Assembly: GCF_904849725.1 (NCBI RefSeq)
Contig: NC_058520.1
Span: 401,463,993 to 401,527,992 of the forward strand
Reading direction: 5' to 3'
Length of the DNA: 64,000 nucleotides
DNA from: Hordeum vulgare subsp. vulgare
Taxonomy: Eukaryota; Streptophyta; Magnoliopsida; Poales; Poaceae
Under the pieces are notes generated by a model. It had not been told where the DNA came from and searched no databases. It saw only the letters and a program-made list of their open reading frames with translations. A program made the position numbers and the translations under genes. The first letter of the stretch is position 1. Each line of letters opens with the position of its first letter. This document shows positions 32,799 to 45,368 of this stretch, in pieces.

Positions 32799-34323
32799 TG
32801 CACTACTGGCCCTGGTGACTATGAACAGTAGGCCCCCTGTCAGTTTACATTTTAGTGGTGATATATTTGTGACTTGTGTGAAATCTCCTTGTTTTGGAAT
32901 AATTCCAGAAATGGAATGGCCTCATCTGGTATATCCCAAATTGGGCAGGCTCAGGAACAGTTCCTCTTCTTGACTATGTTGTAGTTTGATCTTGTGTTAT
33001 TTTTTCTTTTACAGTTTGTGGTCTTTTTTTGCATGTAACATGGGCAGTATGATATATGGATTTGGGATAGCAGAACCCAAGGAATCCAATGGTTGCACTG
33101 GATTCTAGTTTTGAACAGTTCTGTGGAAGTGTCACTTTGTGATGAGGTGGCACTTGTACACCTTTGTAGGTTGGTGTAAGTGCATAGTTAGGGATTGAGC
33201 ATCCATGCATCATTTGAGCTAGTGCATCATGTCGTGCATTTGCCGTGGTGAATATCTGTATTGATGCTTGTTTCCGGTTTGCTCTGTCTCGATAGAGTTC
33301 CGCAAGCGTGTCGGCATGTGAGGACCCGTTCGACTACTTCGGTTCATCGGTTTCACGGAGTCATTCTTCTTCCAAGCGGGATCTCAGGCAAGATGACCAT
33401 TTCCCCAGATACCATTACTATCATTGCCATGCTAGTTTTATCGCTTCTATCGATTATGTCTCGTTGCCTACCACATGTGAAATATCAGCCTCTCAACAAT
33501 GTCATGAAACCCTCAACCTGTTCAACCTAGCAAACCACTGATGCTTTGGGTAATCTCAGAGTTGAGGTTTTCCACTAGGGAATCCGACGAGATCGCGAGC
33601 TTCGTGATTGAGGATTTCTATGCGGCTTGTGGTAATTTGTGATGGACTAGTTGGAGCACCCCTGCAGGGTTAAATCTTTCAGAAAGCCGTGCCTGCGGTT
33701 ATGTGGCAACGTGGAAACTTTGTTTAACACTTGTTCTAGATAACTTGAAGTTAACTTAATTAAAACTTGCCAACTGTGTGCGTAACCGTGACTGTCTCTT
33801 TCGTGAGTTCCTTCTCCGATCGAGGACACGGTGGGGTTATGTCTGACGTAGGTAGGTGTTCAGGATCATTCATTTGATCATCAGTAGCTCACGTCCGTTA
33901 TACGTAGAACTTCCCCCTCTTATTTCTGGTACTCGTAAGTTAGCCACCATATACATATGCTTAGCCGCTGCTGCAACCTCGCCACTTAACCATGCCTCAC
34001 CCATTAAGCTTTGCTAGTCTTGATACCTTTGGAAATGAGATTGCTGAGTCCCTTGTGGCTCACAGATTACTACAACACCAGTTGTAGGTACAGGTAAAGG
34101 TTACTTGACGCGAGCGCGTTGATTGTTCATTTGGAGTTGCTTCTTCTTCTTCTTCTTCATCGATCTAGGATGGGTTCCAGGCCGGCAGCCTGGGACAGCA
34201 AGGATTGACGTCGTTCTTCTTTTGTCGTTTGTTTTCGTCCGTAGTCGGACCCTGCTCTTACTCTTGATGATTATGTAATGTACTGATGTGACTCTGATGT
34301 AGCTTGTGGCGAGTGTAAGCCAG

Positions 34324-34326
<3 letters not shown>

Positions 34327-34357
<31 letters not shown>
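34327..34357. repeat. (TA)n microsatellite, ~31 nt
   Basis: Pure TA run in the 5' LTR. The same site in the 3' LTR (44104-44117) has about 14 nt, so the tract changed length after insertion. Confidence 0.9.
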
Positions 34358-34359
<2 letters not shown>

Positions 34360-34477
34360 TCTTTTCAGTACATGTACTTGTAACGATATCCATTCTTGCG
34401 ACACGACAAGATGCGCTTCTATCCCTGACGAGGCCTTCGTGCCAAATTGAGGATAGGGTCACATCTTGGGCGTGACA

Positions 34478-37400
34478 AGTTCGTATCAGAGCCGTACCGA
34501 CCTAGGAGCCCCCTTGATTGATCGAACTTGGCCGAGTCGAGTCTAGTGAAAAACTACTTTGAGTCTAGTTATATATCGGAGAGTAGGATTCTTTTTTCTC
34601 CTCTTCTATGCTCTGGTGAGGAATCTTGACGTAATAATTTAATTCTACTCCTCTTCTCAGTCAAAAAAAAATTTAGGATCACGTGGATATTTTTTGGAAT
34701 CTATATGATGCCGATGTGACGGAGTTCTGTCTTGGTGCCTCCTATTTGCTCTAAGTCTCAGGGGAGTTGAGCTCCAGGGGATTCTTGAGCACATCGTTAT
34801 CATTCAGATTTCTTAATATCTCAGGACGAAGGATGTTCGTAATTTCTTCAATACCAGTAGTGGCGAGATAACCCCGATGTCCCCAGTACTGGTGCAGATT
34901 GTTCGGGAGTACTGCCATACTTTGTATCGTTGTGATCACGAGGGTCTGTTGTAGATGAAGGTCTGAGATTCTGGTTGTGTGTTGACGGATGTGATACAGG
35001 TGACGGGTTAGTATAGGAGTTGTGTGATATTACTCCTTGTATCCGTGTACCAGATTGCATGACCAGATATTTCGGGAATTCATAGGTGGGAATTCAAGTA
35101 GTTGCTTATAGGACAATCTTCCAACAAATTCTTGATGTTAGGTTGGGGTTCGACATCTAGTGGATTTGTTTGTTCACGGTCGACTTACAGTGGTACACGT
35201 TGTGTCTTAAAGAGTCCTTGTAGCTTTCTACTACTCGGGGACGCTTTGTATATCAGGTGCACTGCCTTGCACTTGATGGCTACTGTAAAATCGAGCCCGT
35301 GCGATCCTGTCCACGAAAATATCGGACGAAATCTTTCTCATGAGTTTGTTCTGGCTTATTTCATAAGCCTCATCCTTTGTTTCGTTGAATATGGTAATTC
35401 AAGTTGCTTCGATGTCAAGTGGTGGTTTTAGATCTTTCCTAAGAGGTGTTCTCATATTTTTATGTGAGAATGCAAATTCTTTTGTTCGTTCAATTGTCTC
35501 ATCAATTTTGTTAACCGGAGTTGTTATGTCAAGTCTTTTCAACCGGTGTGCTTATCTTCAGTGAATTCAATCCTCTCAATTTTTTGCAGATCATTCTCTC
35601 ATTTTATTCTGGAGTTCATCTCATCTAGCCCAATTTGTCTTTTGTTTTCCCCGCCCTCCCGCCCTTTTTCTTCAGTGATTGGATTTCATCCAACTGCATT
35701 TCATTTCAGTGATGCTTCCGCTATCTTTTCTTCCTTTGGTAACCGGTGATTCATTGTGAAGATTCTCAGGAGTCGAGTTCATCATTTCTTCATTTTGTTC
35801 TTTTCTGGTGAATTTAATTCAGATATCCGTGTTCATCATATCCTTTTTATCCTTGTAATTCTTTCCTATGTTGGAAATTGTTATGAGCCTATCTTGCTAT
35901 TCATTTCTCTTTTTCCTATCCGGAGTGCTGAAGATATCTCCGAGTGTCGAGTTTTCAATTCTTTTAACTATTTCGAGGTTCTCAACCTCATCTAGTTTTC
36001 ATTTGTACCGGTGCAATATCTCTCGCCTAGTAATCTTTTCTAACGGTGGTTTCTTTGAGTGGGCCCATAACCCACAGGTTCCTTCCCAGGATCTTTCCAC
36101 GCTTTTTTAATCTTTTCCCGGAGATCATTAATTCTTTTCAACTATGACGTAAGTATGATTTTCATCAGTCATATCCCTTCGTCAAGATCTATTTGAATTA
36201 ATTCTCATATTGGTTCAACCTTTCATTCTTCTTTATCCGGGAGTGTCTCATTAATTTTTGGTGGTGTTGTTCTCCTCGTCATTTTCAGCTTCAAGACCGA
36301 AGGAGTGTTTCTCTCAAAATCTTGGTTCATTCTCTAGAAGATTCATCATTTCAGCTTTGTGCCATCATCTTAATTGTTGTCAATCATGAGTATCCCTTTC
36401 TTGCTATCCGATGCTTTTCTGAGTTGTTTTCATTCTCGTTCCTCCGAAGGCCATCATTTTAGAAGATTCTTCGTTCTCTGCTTTCAGCTTTCATCCTCAA
36501 TTCTTCTCAATTGTTGTCTCTTCGTTCGTCTCTCGATTATCCGGTGCCTTCTTCAAGTTTCCTCTCAGGTGGCTTATTATCTCTTCATTCTCATGTATCT
36601 CCACTAATTCGTGGTGTTCCCATTCATTTGTGAATTCTTACCGGTGCGTCCTTCAATCATGCCTCAAGTGGTGCTTATCTCTCTGTCTCTTCAAGATTCT
36701 TTCAAGAGGAATAAGTTGTATGCTAAATCCGATGCTTGTCAGCAATTAAACTTGATGAAGGATAAGCATAACATAATTCTTATTCCTGGTTCATATTGAT
36801 TTCAATCTTTCTTCCGGATTGGCTCATGATATCAATTCCTTTTTTCAAGTGTTCTTATCTTTTCTTTCTGGAATGCCAAGTTTTCTCAAGTTTCTCTTCG
36901 TGAAGCTTCATCGAAGTCTTGCAAGGCTTCAATCTTATTCTTTCATCCTTCTTATCTTTGCATCATCCTTTTCATACGGAGGCTCGTCATGGTGATTCTT
37001 CAAGGGTCTGATTTTTCTCAAAGTGTTCTTCAAGATTCTTGTTGGAGAAACTCAACTATCCTTTCTCTTGCATTTATGTGTGCAATTGTTCTTTCTTTAT
37101 CCTTTGAGGTGGTATTATAACATTCTTGTTAGTGTAGGAGCCTCGAAGAGTTTTCCTTTCAGGAATGAGATAATTAAATCCATCAATTCTATGATCATGA
37201 GATATTTGCAACCCATGATTTCTTCATTGAGTTATCTTGGTTTGGATTCACCTAAAGCTTTTCCTATGGATTGTTGCTATCACGGTGCTTCCCATTAATC
37301 CTAGTTCTCAATGTACCCTCTTGGTGTATGAAGTTTTCTTGTCTTTGCTTTCAACTATCCTTGTTGCTTTTAGTGGGTGGTTGTCACCTCATATTTGTTA

Positions 37401-37898
37401 AGATGATTTCCATAAGCCCACTACTATCTTGTTCTTTTCATTGTTGGTTTTCCAACTACTATGCCAATTTTCTGTCCGGAGGCTCTTCAACTCTATTGTG
37501 ATGATAGTTGGCATTCTTTCTTCATTCTCTTCTTCCGCTTGAGCTAGTTCATATTCTCTTGTTCCGGAGGCATTATGATGTTGCTTTTTTGGGTCTATTA
37601 TGTTGCTCTATCAAGATCATGGTGTTCCCTTGTTCTATTTACTTGTGTGTTGTGAATATTGTCTAATTCTCTCTTCTTATCGAAATTTTTGTCCCATTTT
37701 CCTATCGAAGTGCTGCCGAAATTTTCCGTGAATTCTTGCCTGTTTCTCATATCACTCCTCATCGCTTTGCAGCCTTCAAGGATCATTGTTTTCACTCGTT
37801 TGTCACAGAAGCGATTAACATTTACCTCTTGCTTTCTCATCCTCTCCCCCTTTCGTTCTTGGATCTCGGGGCGAGATCCTCTTGTAGTGTAGGAGAGT
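34478..37898 (+). other. Element 3 internal domain, non-coding
   Basis: 3421 bp, T/TC-rich, without an ORF that carries a recognisable domain. Frames are repeatedly closed. The start resembles the element 1 leader (gagtctag, ttagttatatat). The last ~40 bp resemble the end of element 1 (gatctcggggcgagatcctcttg versus ctcgggacgagattcttttg), including the purine-rich aggagagt before the 3' LTR. A recurring ccggtg/ccggag motif appears at least twelve times (35513, 35542, 35743, 35919, 36008, 36118, 36539, 36642, 37477, 37563 and others), suggesting an old degenerate repeat. Confidence 0.85.
34481..34492 (+). other. Primer-binding site of element 3, initiator tRNA-Met-like
   Basis: TCGTATCAGAGC, one mismatch from the canonical TGGTATCAGAGC, 3 bp after the LTR end. 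Confidence 0.85.
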
Positions 37899-38559
37899 TG
37901 TGACAGCCCGAGACCGACGCTCCAGAAGATTCCCCCTTTATTCCGTTTCCGTCATGTGGTTATTTTTATTTGTCGCATCATCATTGCATCATGCACATCA
38001 TCTACATTGCATCGGCATTCTGTTGCCGACAGTTTCCAAAACCCGCATCCGTAGTTAGTTGCCGGTTCTCGTCGTTGTCCGTTCTGAGCCCGACCGCACT
38101 CGCACGCGCCCGTGGCAACGTTTAAATCTTGTTTTTAAAAGTGTGCAGAAAACTTTCTCCGTTTGGGTTGGAACGTTGCGTGCGGTCTTAATTTATTATA
38201 GGTAGACCGATTGTAAAATTTCGTCACAATCGGAGTCCGTCTGGTACCCGAACGGTTGACCGTAGCGGCACCGTCTTCGGTCAATTGTCGGACATTTCGG
38301 TATTTTCAAACACTGCCGCCGGGTTGCCCGATTTCCCTCTCATCTCCGCCTAGCCTCTCTCCACAGTGCACCGACCTGCTCGCAACCTAGTCCGGGAACC
38401 TCCCGGAACCCGAACCCGGCGGTCGTGACCGTTGGATCCGGATCAACCCCGTTTTACCGCTAATCGTCATCGGTTTGTCCATTAGACCCTAACCTATTTT
38501 ACTACGCCCGTTCAATTTCGATCAAAGGGTCGAGTTGAGTCTATACCTAGTCCACTAAC

Positions 38560-38569
38560 TATATATATA
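38560..38569 (+). promoter_or_regulatory. TATA box of element 3 LTR (3' copy)
   Basis: tatatatata, same context as 31201-31210. Confidence 0.6.
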
Positions 38570-39658
38570 GACCAATTAACCAAAACCTAGCTAGCCCAAC
38601 CCTAAATTCTAGGAGGGTTGTCCCATCCGCCGCCAGCCTCTCTCTCGGGATCGCTCCCGATCCAAAATCCACCAAGCTAGACTCCTCCCGATCCATTCAT
38701 TCCTCAACTCGTTTTCAGCCACCAGCTAACCGCATCCATCCTCCCATCCCCTGACCAAGCAGGACAAGCCCCTCAGCCGCATGAGGAGAGCCCAAGCGCT
38801 CCATCCACTCGCGACGGACGCGTCCAGTGCCTGAAGCGAACGTGCGTGGAGGTTCCTCGCATCCAGGCGTCGCAGCCGTGGCCCTGATAGCTTCTCGCCG
38901 CGCGCCTTCGGCTGCTCTTCCAGGAGCCCGCAAGCAGCAGCAGCTCCCCTGCCGGAGCCGTCACGTCGCCCTACTGGCCGATGTGGTCATGTCCCCGCGC
39001 CCCGTGCCCCCTTCTTCTTCCCATCCCCTTTCTCATGCTCGTTGCTTCCTCTGTTTCAGCCATGGAAGCCCGGAGCTCGTCGTCGGTCGCCCCTCCGCCG
39101 TCGCCCCCTTGCCGTCTCGTCGGAGCAGTGGGACCATGCCCCTGCACCTCGTCCCTAAGCCATGGCGCCGCCTTCCCTCGCGTCTGCGTCTCCTCCCTAC
39201 CTCGATCTGGGTCAAGGTCAGTGTTGGAGCCGTGCCCAAGTACCCAGCTAGCTCCATCGGTCCTTGGGCTGAGCAGCAGGTCGCCCAGGTGTTGTTCCTC
39301 TACCTCTCCCATCTCTGTTTATTTTTCTCCCTTCCTTCTATCCTCTCTCAACCTTACATCTCTCTCTGTTTCTCTGAATGACAGTAGCAAAAAAAACCCA
39401 TGACTACCGTCATTGTGTCCCTGCCGGTGGAGCCCTCCCAGCCGGATCTGGAGACCCTTGCCTTGACCTGCTACATCGCCACATCCCCCATGGCCGAAGC
39501 TCCACCCTCAGGCCCGGCCTGACCTCCAACTCGCCCCGGCCACGTACAACCTGCGTCTCCAGCTCGACTGCAGAGCATGTGTTGTTCCAGATTTCAGTTT
39601 CGTCAAACAACGACAGGGTATGGTTCATTTCGTGCGAAACCCATTTCATACTGCAATT

Positions 39659-39731
39659 CCCTCCCTAGCCCAGTGGCTAGCACCTCTCGTTTGCATCCAG
39701 GCGGCCTGGGGTTCGAATCCCACGCGTCCCC
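39659..39731 (+). other. tRNA-like module 1, element 3 3' LTR
   Basis: Same as the 5' copy with a few changes. The B-box GGTTCGAATCC (39710-39720) and the A-box-like region are intact. Confidence 0.45.
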
Positions 39732-39860
39732 ATTTGTTGTTGTGATTTTTTTCATTTTAATCTGCACTTCTTCGCGAGTGCCAACCAGCCTAGTTTGTTT
39801 TCTTCAGGTTCATTAGAGTTGATCATTCAGTTAACTTAGCTCTGCTATTTCGACAAGTAT

Positions 39861-39939
39861 GGTCGGCTATCCTAGTGGTAGGCACTGCACGCACACAGCC
39901 GTGAGGTCCTGGGGTCGAGTCCCCATGTTTCCCCTTTTT
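39861..39939 (+). other. tRNA-like module 2, element 3 3' LTR
   Basis: Acceptor arms GGTCGGC and GTTTCCC pair less well than in the 5' LTR. D-arm, T-arm and the T5 run are kept. Confidence 0.45.
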
Positions 39940-40016
39940 GCTGTTTTACATTTCCTGTTGTGAATCAGTAGTTAGGCATTGTATGTGTGCATATCTTCCC
40001 ATACTAGTTCAGCTGC

Positions 40017-40095
40017 ATGTGGCTAGCCCACTGGTGGTGGCCGTGCACTCCACCAGGGAGATGGTGGGTTTGACTCCCACCTCTCTCATATTTTT
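40017..40095 (+). other. tRNA-like module 3, element 3 3' LTR
   Basis: T-stem GGTGGG/CCCACC kept around TTTGACT. The B-box now reads GGTTTGACTCC. T5 run follows. Confidence 0.4.
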
Positions 40096-40835
40096 CCTTT
40101 TATGTCTTGTGGGTTGTGTGTGCCATTGACAGGTGGTCCCAGGGCCCACCTGTCATGCACTAGTGTCCTTGGTGACTATGAACACTAGGCCCCCTGTCAG
40201 TTTACATTTTAGTGCTGATATATTTGTGACTTGTGTGAAATCTCCTTGTTTTGGAATAATTCTAGAAATGGAATGGCCTGATCTGGCATATCCCAAATTG
40301 GGCAGGCTCGGGAAAAGTTCCTCTTCTTGACTATGTTGTAGTTTGATCTTGTGTTATTTTTTCTTTTACTGTTTGTGGTGTTTTTCTGCATGTAACATGG
40401 GCAGTATGATATATGGATTTGGGGTATCAGAACCCAAGGAATCCAATGGTTGCACTGGATTCCAGTTTTGAACAGTTCTGTAGAAGTGTCACTTTGTGAT
40501 GTGGTGGCACTTGTTCACCTTTGTAGGTTGGTGTAAGTGCATAGTTAGGGATTGAGCATCCATGCATCATTTGAGCTATTGCATCCTGTCGTGCATTTGC
40601 CATGGTGAATATCTGTATTGTTGCTTGTTTCCGGTTTGCTATGTCTCGATAGAGTTCCGCAAGCGTGTCGGAATCTGAGGACCCGTTCGACTACTTCGGT
40701 TCATCGGTTTCACGGAGTCATTCTTCTTCCAAGCGGGATCTCAGGCAAGATGACCATTTCCCCAGATACCATTACTATCATTGCCATGCTAGTTTTAGCG
40801 CTTCTATCGATTATGTCTCGTTGCCTACCACATGT

Positions 40836-42645
40836 TGTTGGAAATATGCCCTAGAGGCAATAATAAATTAGTTATTATTATATTTCTTAGTTCATGATAA
40901 TCGTTTATTATCCATGCTATAATTGTATTGATTGGAAACACAATACTTGTGTGGATACATAGACAAAACACTGTCCCTAGTAAGCCTCTAGTTGACTAGC
41001 TCGTTGATCAAAGATGGTCAAGGTTTCCTGGCCATAGGCAAGTGTTGTCACTTGATAACGGGATCACATCATTAGGAGAATCATGTGATGGACTAGACCC
41101 AAACTAATAGACGTAGCATGCTGATCGTGTCATTTTGTTGCTACTGTTTTCTGCGTGTCAAGTATTTGTTCCTATGACCATGAGATCATATAACTCACGG
41201 ACACCGGAGGAATGCTTTGTGTGTATCAAACGTCGCAACGTAACTGGGTGACTATAAAGATGCTCTACAGGTATCTCCGAAGGTGTTCGTTGAGTTAGTA
41301 TAGATCGAGACTGGGATTTGTCACTCCGTGTGACGGAGAGGTATCTCGGGGCCCACTCGGTAATACAACATCACACACAAGCCTTGCAAGCAATGTAACT
41401 TAATGTAAGTTGCGGGATCTTGTATTACGGAACGAGTAAAGAGACTTGCCGGTAAACGAGATTGAAATAGGTATGCGGATACTAACGATCGAATCTCGGG
41501 CAAGTAACATACCGAAGGACAAAGGGAATGACATACGGGATTATATGAATCCTTGGCACTGAGGTTCAAACGATAAGATCTTCGTAGAATATGTAGGATC
41601 CAGTATGGGCATCCAGGTCCCGCTATTGGATATTGACCGAGGAGTCTCTCGGGTCATGTCTACATAGTTCTCGAACCCGCAGGGTCTGCACACTTAAGGT
41701 TCGACGTTGTTTTATGCGTATTTGAGTTATATGGTTGGTTACCGAATGTTGTTCGGAGTCCCGGATGAGATCACGGACGTCATGAGGGTTTCCGGAATGG
41801 TACGGAAACGAAGATTGATATATAGGATGACCTCATTTGGTTACCGGAAGGTTTTCGTGCATTACCGGAAAAGTTTCGGGCTCATCGGTAGTGTACCGGG
41901 AGTGCCGGGAGGGGTGCCGGGGACCATCGGGAGGGGTGTCACGCCCCAAGGGGTCTCATGGGCTGTGGGAAGAGATAAACCAGCCCCTAGTGGGCTGGAA
42001 TAAGTTCCCACTAAGGCCCATAAGGTTTGAGAAGGAAAAAACACAAGGTGGAAAGAGTTTCCAAGTGGGAAGGTGGAATCCTACTCCAAGTAGGATTGGA
42101 GTAGGACTCCTCCACCTCCAATTTCGGCCAAACCTTTAGGTTTTGAGGCTGCCTCCTCCCCTCCCTCCCACCTATATATACGGAGGTTTTAGGGCTGATT
42201 TGAGACGACTTTCTCACGGCTGCCCGACCACATACCTCCATAGTTTTTCCTCTAGATCGCGTTTCTGCGGAGCTCGGGCGGAGCCCTGCTGAGACAAGAT
42301 CATCACCAACCTCCGGAGCGCCGTCACGCTGCCGGAGAACTCTTCTACCTCTCCGTATCTCTTGCTGGATCAAGAAGGCCGAGATCGTCGTCGAGCTGTA
42401 CGTGTGCTGAACGCGGAGGTGCCGTCCGTTCGGTACTAGATCGTGGGACTGATCGCGGGATTGTTCGCGGGGCGGATCGAGGGACGTGAGGACGTTCCAC
42501 TACATCAACCGCGTTCTCTAACGCTTCTGCTGTACGATCTACAAGGGTACGTAGATCACTCATCCCCTCTCGTAGATGGACATCACCAAGATAGGTCTTC
42601 GTGCGCGTAGGAAAATTTTTGTTTCCCATGCGACGTTCCCCAACA
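40836..42645 (+). mobile_element. Solo LTR of a BARE-1/Angela/WIS-type copia element (1810 bp)
   Basis: Starts TGTTGGAAATATGCCC and ends CGTTCCCCAACA, with perfect TSDs catgt (40831-40835, 42646-42650). The uninterrupted target is at 33471-33490 in the 5' LTR. TATA-like cctatatata at 42171-42180. No internal domain. It shares its first ~0.85 kb with the element 5 LTR but differs in the rest. Confidence 0.95.
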
Positions 42646-44103
42646 CATGTTAAATATCAGCCTCTCAACAATGTCATGAAACCCTCAACCTGTTCAACCT
42701 AGCAAACCACTGATTGGCTATGTTACTGCTTGCTTAACCCTGTGTTCGCGTTGCTAGTTGCAGGTGCAGATGCTTCCATGCGAAAGCACGGGTTCCTTGT
42801 TATATCACCATATTTAAATGCTATTTAACTTAATGGACCTATATACTTGGTAAAAGGTGGAAGTCTCGGCCTTTCTAGCCTGGTGTTTTGTTCCACCTTT
42901 GCCCCCTTAGTTCCCGACTACTGGTGTTATGTTCCATAAATGAGCGCTCCTAACACGCGGGGTTGTTATGGGGACCCCCTTGATAATTCGTTTTAGATTA
43001 AAGCTGGTCTGGAAAGGCCCAACTTTGGTACTACATTTGCCTAATAACCTAATAATAATGCATAGGGACCCGCCGGCACCCGCGGACTATTTTAATCAAC
43101 CCCCGGGCAGTGTTCCTCATGAGTGTTGGTCCAAAACAGAGCACCGTGCGGGGCCACCGCGAGGAAACTCGAGGTTTGGTACCCGTACGCTTCGCTTATC
43201 CGTCGTGTCCTGAGAACGAGGTACGCGACTCCTATCGGGATCGTCGACACGTCGGGCAGCCTTGCTGGATTAGTTTTACCTTCGACGAGATATCTTGTGC
43301 ATCGGGATTCTGGTGATGCTTTGGGTAATCTCAGAGTTGAGGTTTTCCACTAGGGAATCCGACGAGATCGCGAGCTTCGTGATTGAGGATTTCTATGCGG
43401 CTTGTGGTAATTTGTGATGGACTAGTTGGAGGACCCCTGCAGGGTTAAATCTTTCGGAAAGCCGTGCCCGCGGTTATGTGGCAACATGGAAACTTCGTTT
43501 AACACTGGTTCTAGATAACTTGAAGTTAACTTAATTAAAACTTGCCAACTGTGTGCGTAACTGTGACTGTCTCTTTCGTGAGTTCCTTCTCCGATCGAGG
43601 ACACGGTGGGGTTATGTCTGACGTATGTAGGTGTTCAGGATCATTCATTTGATCATCAGTAGCTCACGTCCGTTATACGTAGAACTTCCCCCTCTTATTT
43701 CTGGTACTCGTAAGTTAGCCACCATATACATATGTTTAGCCGCTGCTGCAACCTCGCCACTTAACCATGCCTCACCCATTAAGCTTTGCTAGTCTTGATA
43801 CCTTTAGAAATAAGATTTCTAAGTCCCCTGTGGCTCACAGATTACTACAACACCAGTTGCAGGTACGGGTAAAGGTTACTTGACGCGAGCGTGTTGATTG
43901 TTCATTTGGAGTTGCTTCTTCTTCTTCTTCATCATCGATCTAGGATGGGTTCCAGGCCGGCAGCCTGGGATAGCAAGGATGGACGTCGTTCTTCTTTTGT
44001 CGTTTGTTTTCGTCCATAGTCAGACCCTGCTCTTACTCTTGATGATTATGTAATGTACTGATGTGACTCTGATGTAGCTTGTGGTGAGTGTAAGCCAACT
44101 ATG

Positions 44104-44117
44104 TATATATATATATC
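44104..44117. repeat. (TA)n microsatellite, ~14 nt
   Basis: Shorter allele of the TA tract at 34327-34357 in the other LTR. Confidence 0.85.
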
Positions 44118-45354
44118 TCTTCTTTTCAGTACATGTACTTGTAACGATATCCATTCTTGCGACACGACGAGATGCGCTTCTATCCCTGATGAGGCCTTCG
44201 TGCCAAATTGAGGATAGGGTCGCATCTTGGGCGTGACATTAACCCCTCTCGCAAGCATCCGTAACTACGAAAGAAGAATTAAGACAAAGCCTAACCATAG
44301 CATTAAACTAGTGGATCCAAATCAGCCCCTAACGAAGCAACGCATAAACTAGGGTTTAAGCTTCTGTCAGTCTAGCAACCCATCATCTACTTAGTACTTC
44401 CCAATGCCTTCCTACAGGCCCAAATAATGGTGAAGTGTTATGTACTCGATGTTCACATAACACCACTAGAGGAAAAACAACATACAACATATCAAAATAC
44501 CGAACGAATACCAAATTCACATGACTACTATTAGCATGACTTATCGCATGTCCTGAGGAACAAAAGTAACTACTCACAAAGCATAATAATATTCATGACC
44601 ATAGAGGTAATGAGTAGTATCAAGGATCTGAACATAAACTCTTCGACCAAATAATCCAACTAGCATCAACTACAAAGAGTAATCAACACTACTAGCAACC
44701 TTACAAGTACCAATCGGAGTCGCGAGACGGAGATTGGTTACAAGTGATGAACTAGGGTTTGGAGATGAGATGGTGCTGATGAAGATGTTGATGGTGACGA
44801 GTCCCCTCCGATGAGAGGAGTGTTGGTGATGACGATGGCGATGATTTCCCCCTCCGGGAGGGAAGTTTCCCCGGCAGGATCGTCCTGCCGGAGCTTTAGA
44901 TTGTTTCTTCTCAAGTTCCGCCTCGTGGCAGCGGCGAAACCACGAAAAAGCTCCTCCTCAATTTTTTCTGGACAAAACCCTTCATATAGTAGAAGAAAGG
45001 GCCAGTGGGCCAGCAGGGTGCCCACAAGCCCTCATGGCACGGCCAGGGGGGTGGTCACGCCGTGCACGCTTGTGGCCACCTGCACGCGCCTCTCTGGCAC
45101 TTCTTCGGTCCAGTATTTTTTATAAATCCGGAAAAAATCCTCGTTGATTTTTACGGCGTTTGGAGTTGCGCAGAATAGGTATCTCAACTTTGTTCCACTT
45201 TTAGGCCAGAATTCCAGTTGCCGACATTCTCCCTCTTCATGTAAACCTTGCAAAATAAGAGAGAAAAGGCATAAGAATTGTACCATGAAGTGAAATAACA
45301 ACCAAAGAAGCGATAAATATCAACATTAAAACATGATGCAAAATGGACGTATCA

Positions 45355-45368
45355 ACTCCCCCAAGCTT
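45355..45368 (-). other. Polypurine tract of element 4
   Basis: AAGCTTGGGGGAGT on the minus strand, directly before the 3' LTR start TGATACGTCC. Confidence 0.8.

Larger units (their letters stand above)
24294..34477 (+). repeat. Element 3 5' LTR, interrupted by the CACTA transposon
   Basis: Without the CACTA it is 3938 bp. Compared with the 3' LTR it lacks 603 bp (homologous to 42711-43313) at 33540, joined across a tgat repeat. It contains a TATA box at 31201, a CG-rich region (31259-32050), three tRNA-like modules, a perfect 10-bp hairpin and a TA microsatellite. The open frames at 31259-31870 are not genes: the matching part of the 3' LTR does not keep the frame intact and the family codes for nothing. 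Confidence 0.9.
24294..44238 (+). mobile_element. Element 3: Sukkula-like LARD (non-coding long-LTR gypsy derivative)
   Basis: LTRs 24294-34477 and 37899-44238, each starting TGTGACAGCCCGAG and ending GGGCGTGACA, with perfect TSDs ttaac (24289-24293, 44239-44243). Without later insertions the 3' LTR is 4525 bp and the internal domain 3421 bp. That matches the published description of LARDs in barley and relatives (LTRs near 4.5 kb, internal domain near 3.5 kb, no coding capacity). No gag or pol fragment is detectable. The PBS is initiator-Met like. The 3' end of the internal domain and the LTR ends resemble those of chromovirus element 1, so a chromovirus probably supplied its proteins. Confidence 0.92.
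37899..44238 (+). repeat. Element 3 3' LTR, interrupted by a copia solo LTR
   Basis: Starts TGTGACAGCCCGAG and ends GCGTGACA. 4525 bp without the insertion. It carries the TATA box (38560), tRNA-like modules (39659, 39861, 40017), hairpin (40127) and the 603-bp segment missing from the 5' LTR. Confidence 0.92.
23885..45354 (-). repeat. Element 4 3' LTR, split by element 3
   Basis: The two parts, 23885-24293 and 44244-45354, together equal the intact LTR at 60472-61990. The minus-strand U3 part carries ctatatgaagg near 44987 as a TATA candidate. The unoccupied target of element 3 is visible in the other LTR at 60875-60879 (ttaac). Confidence 0.92.
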
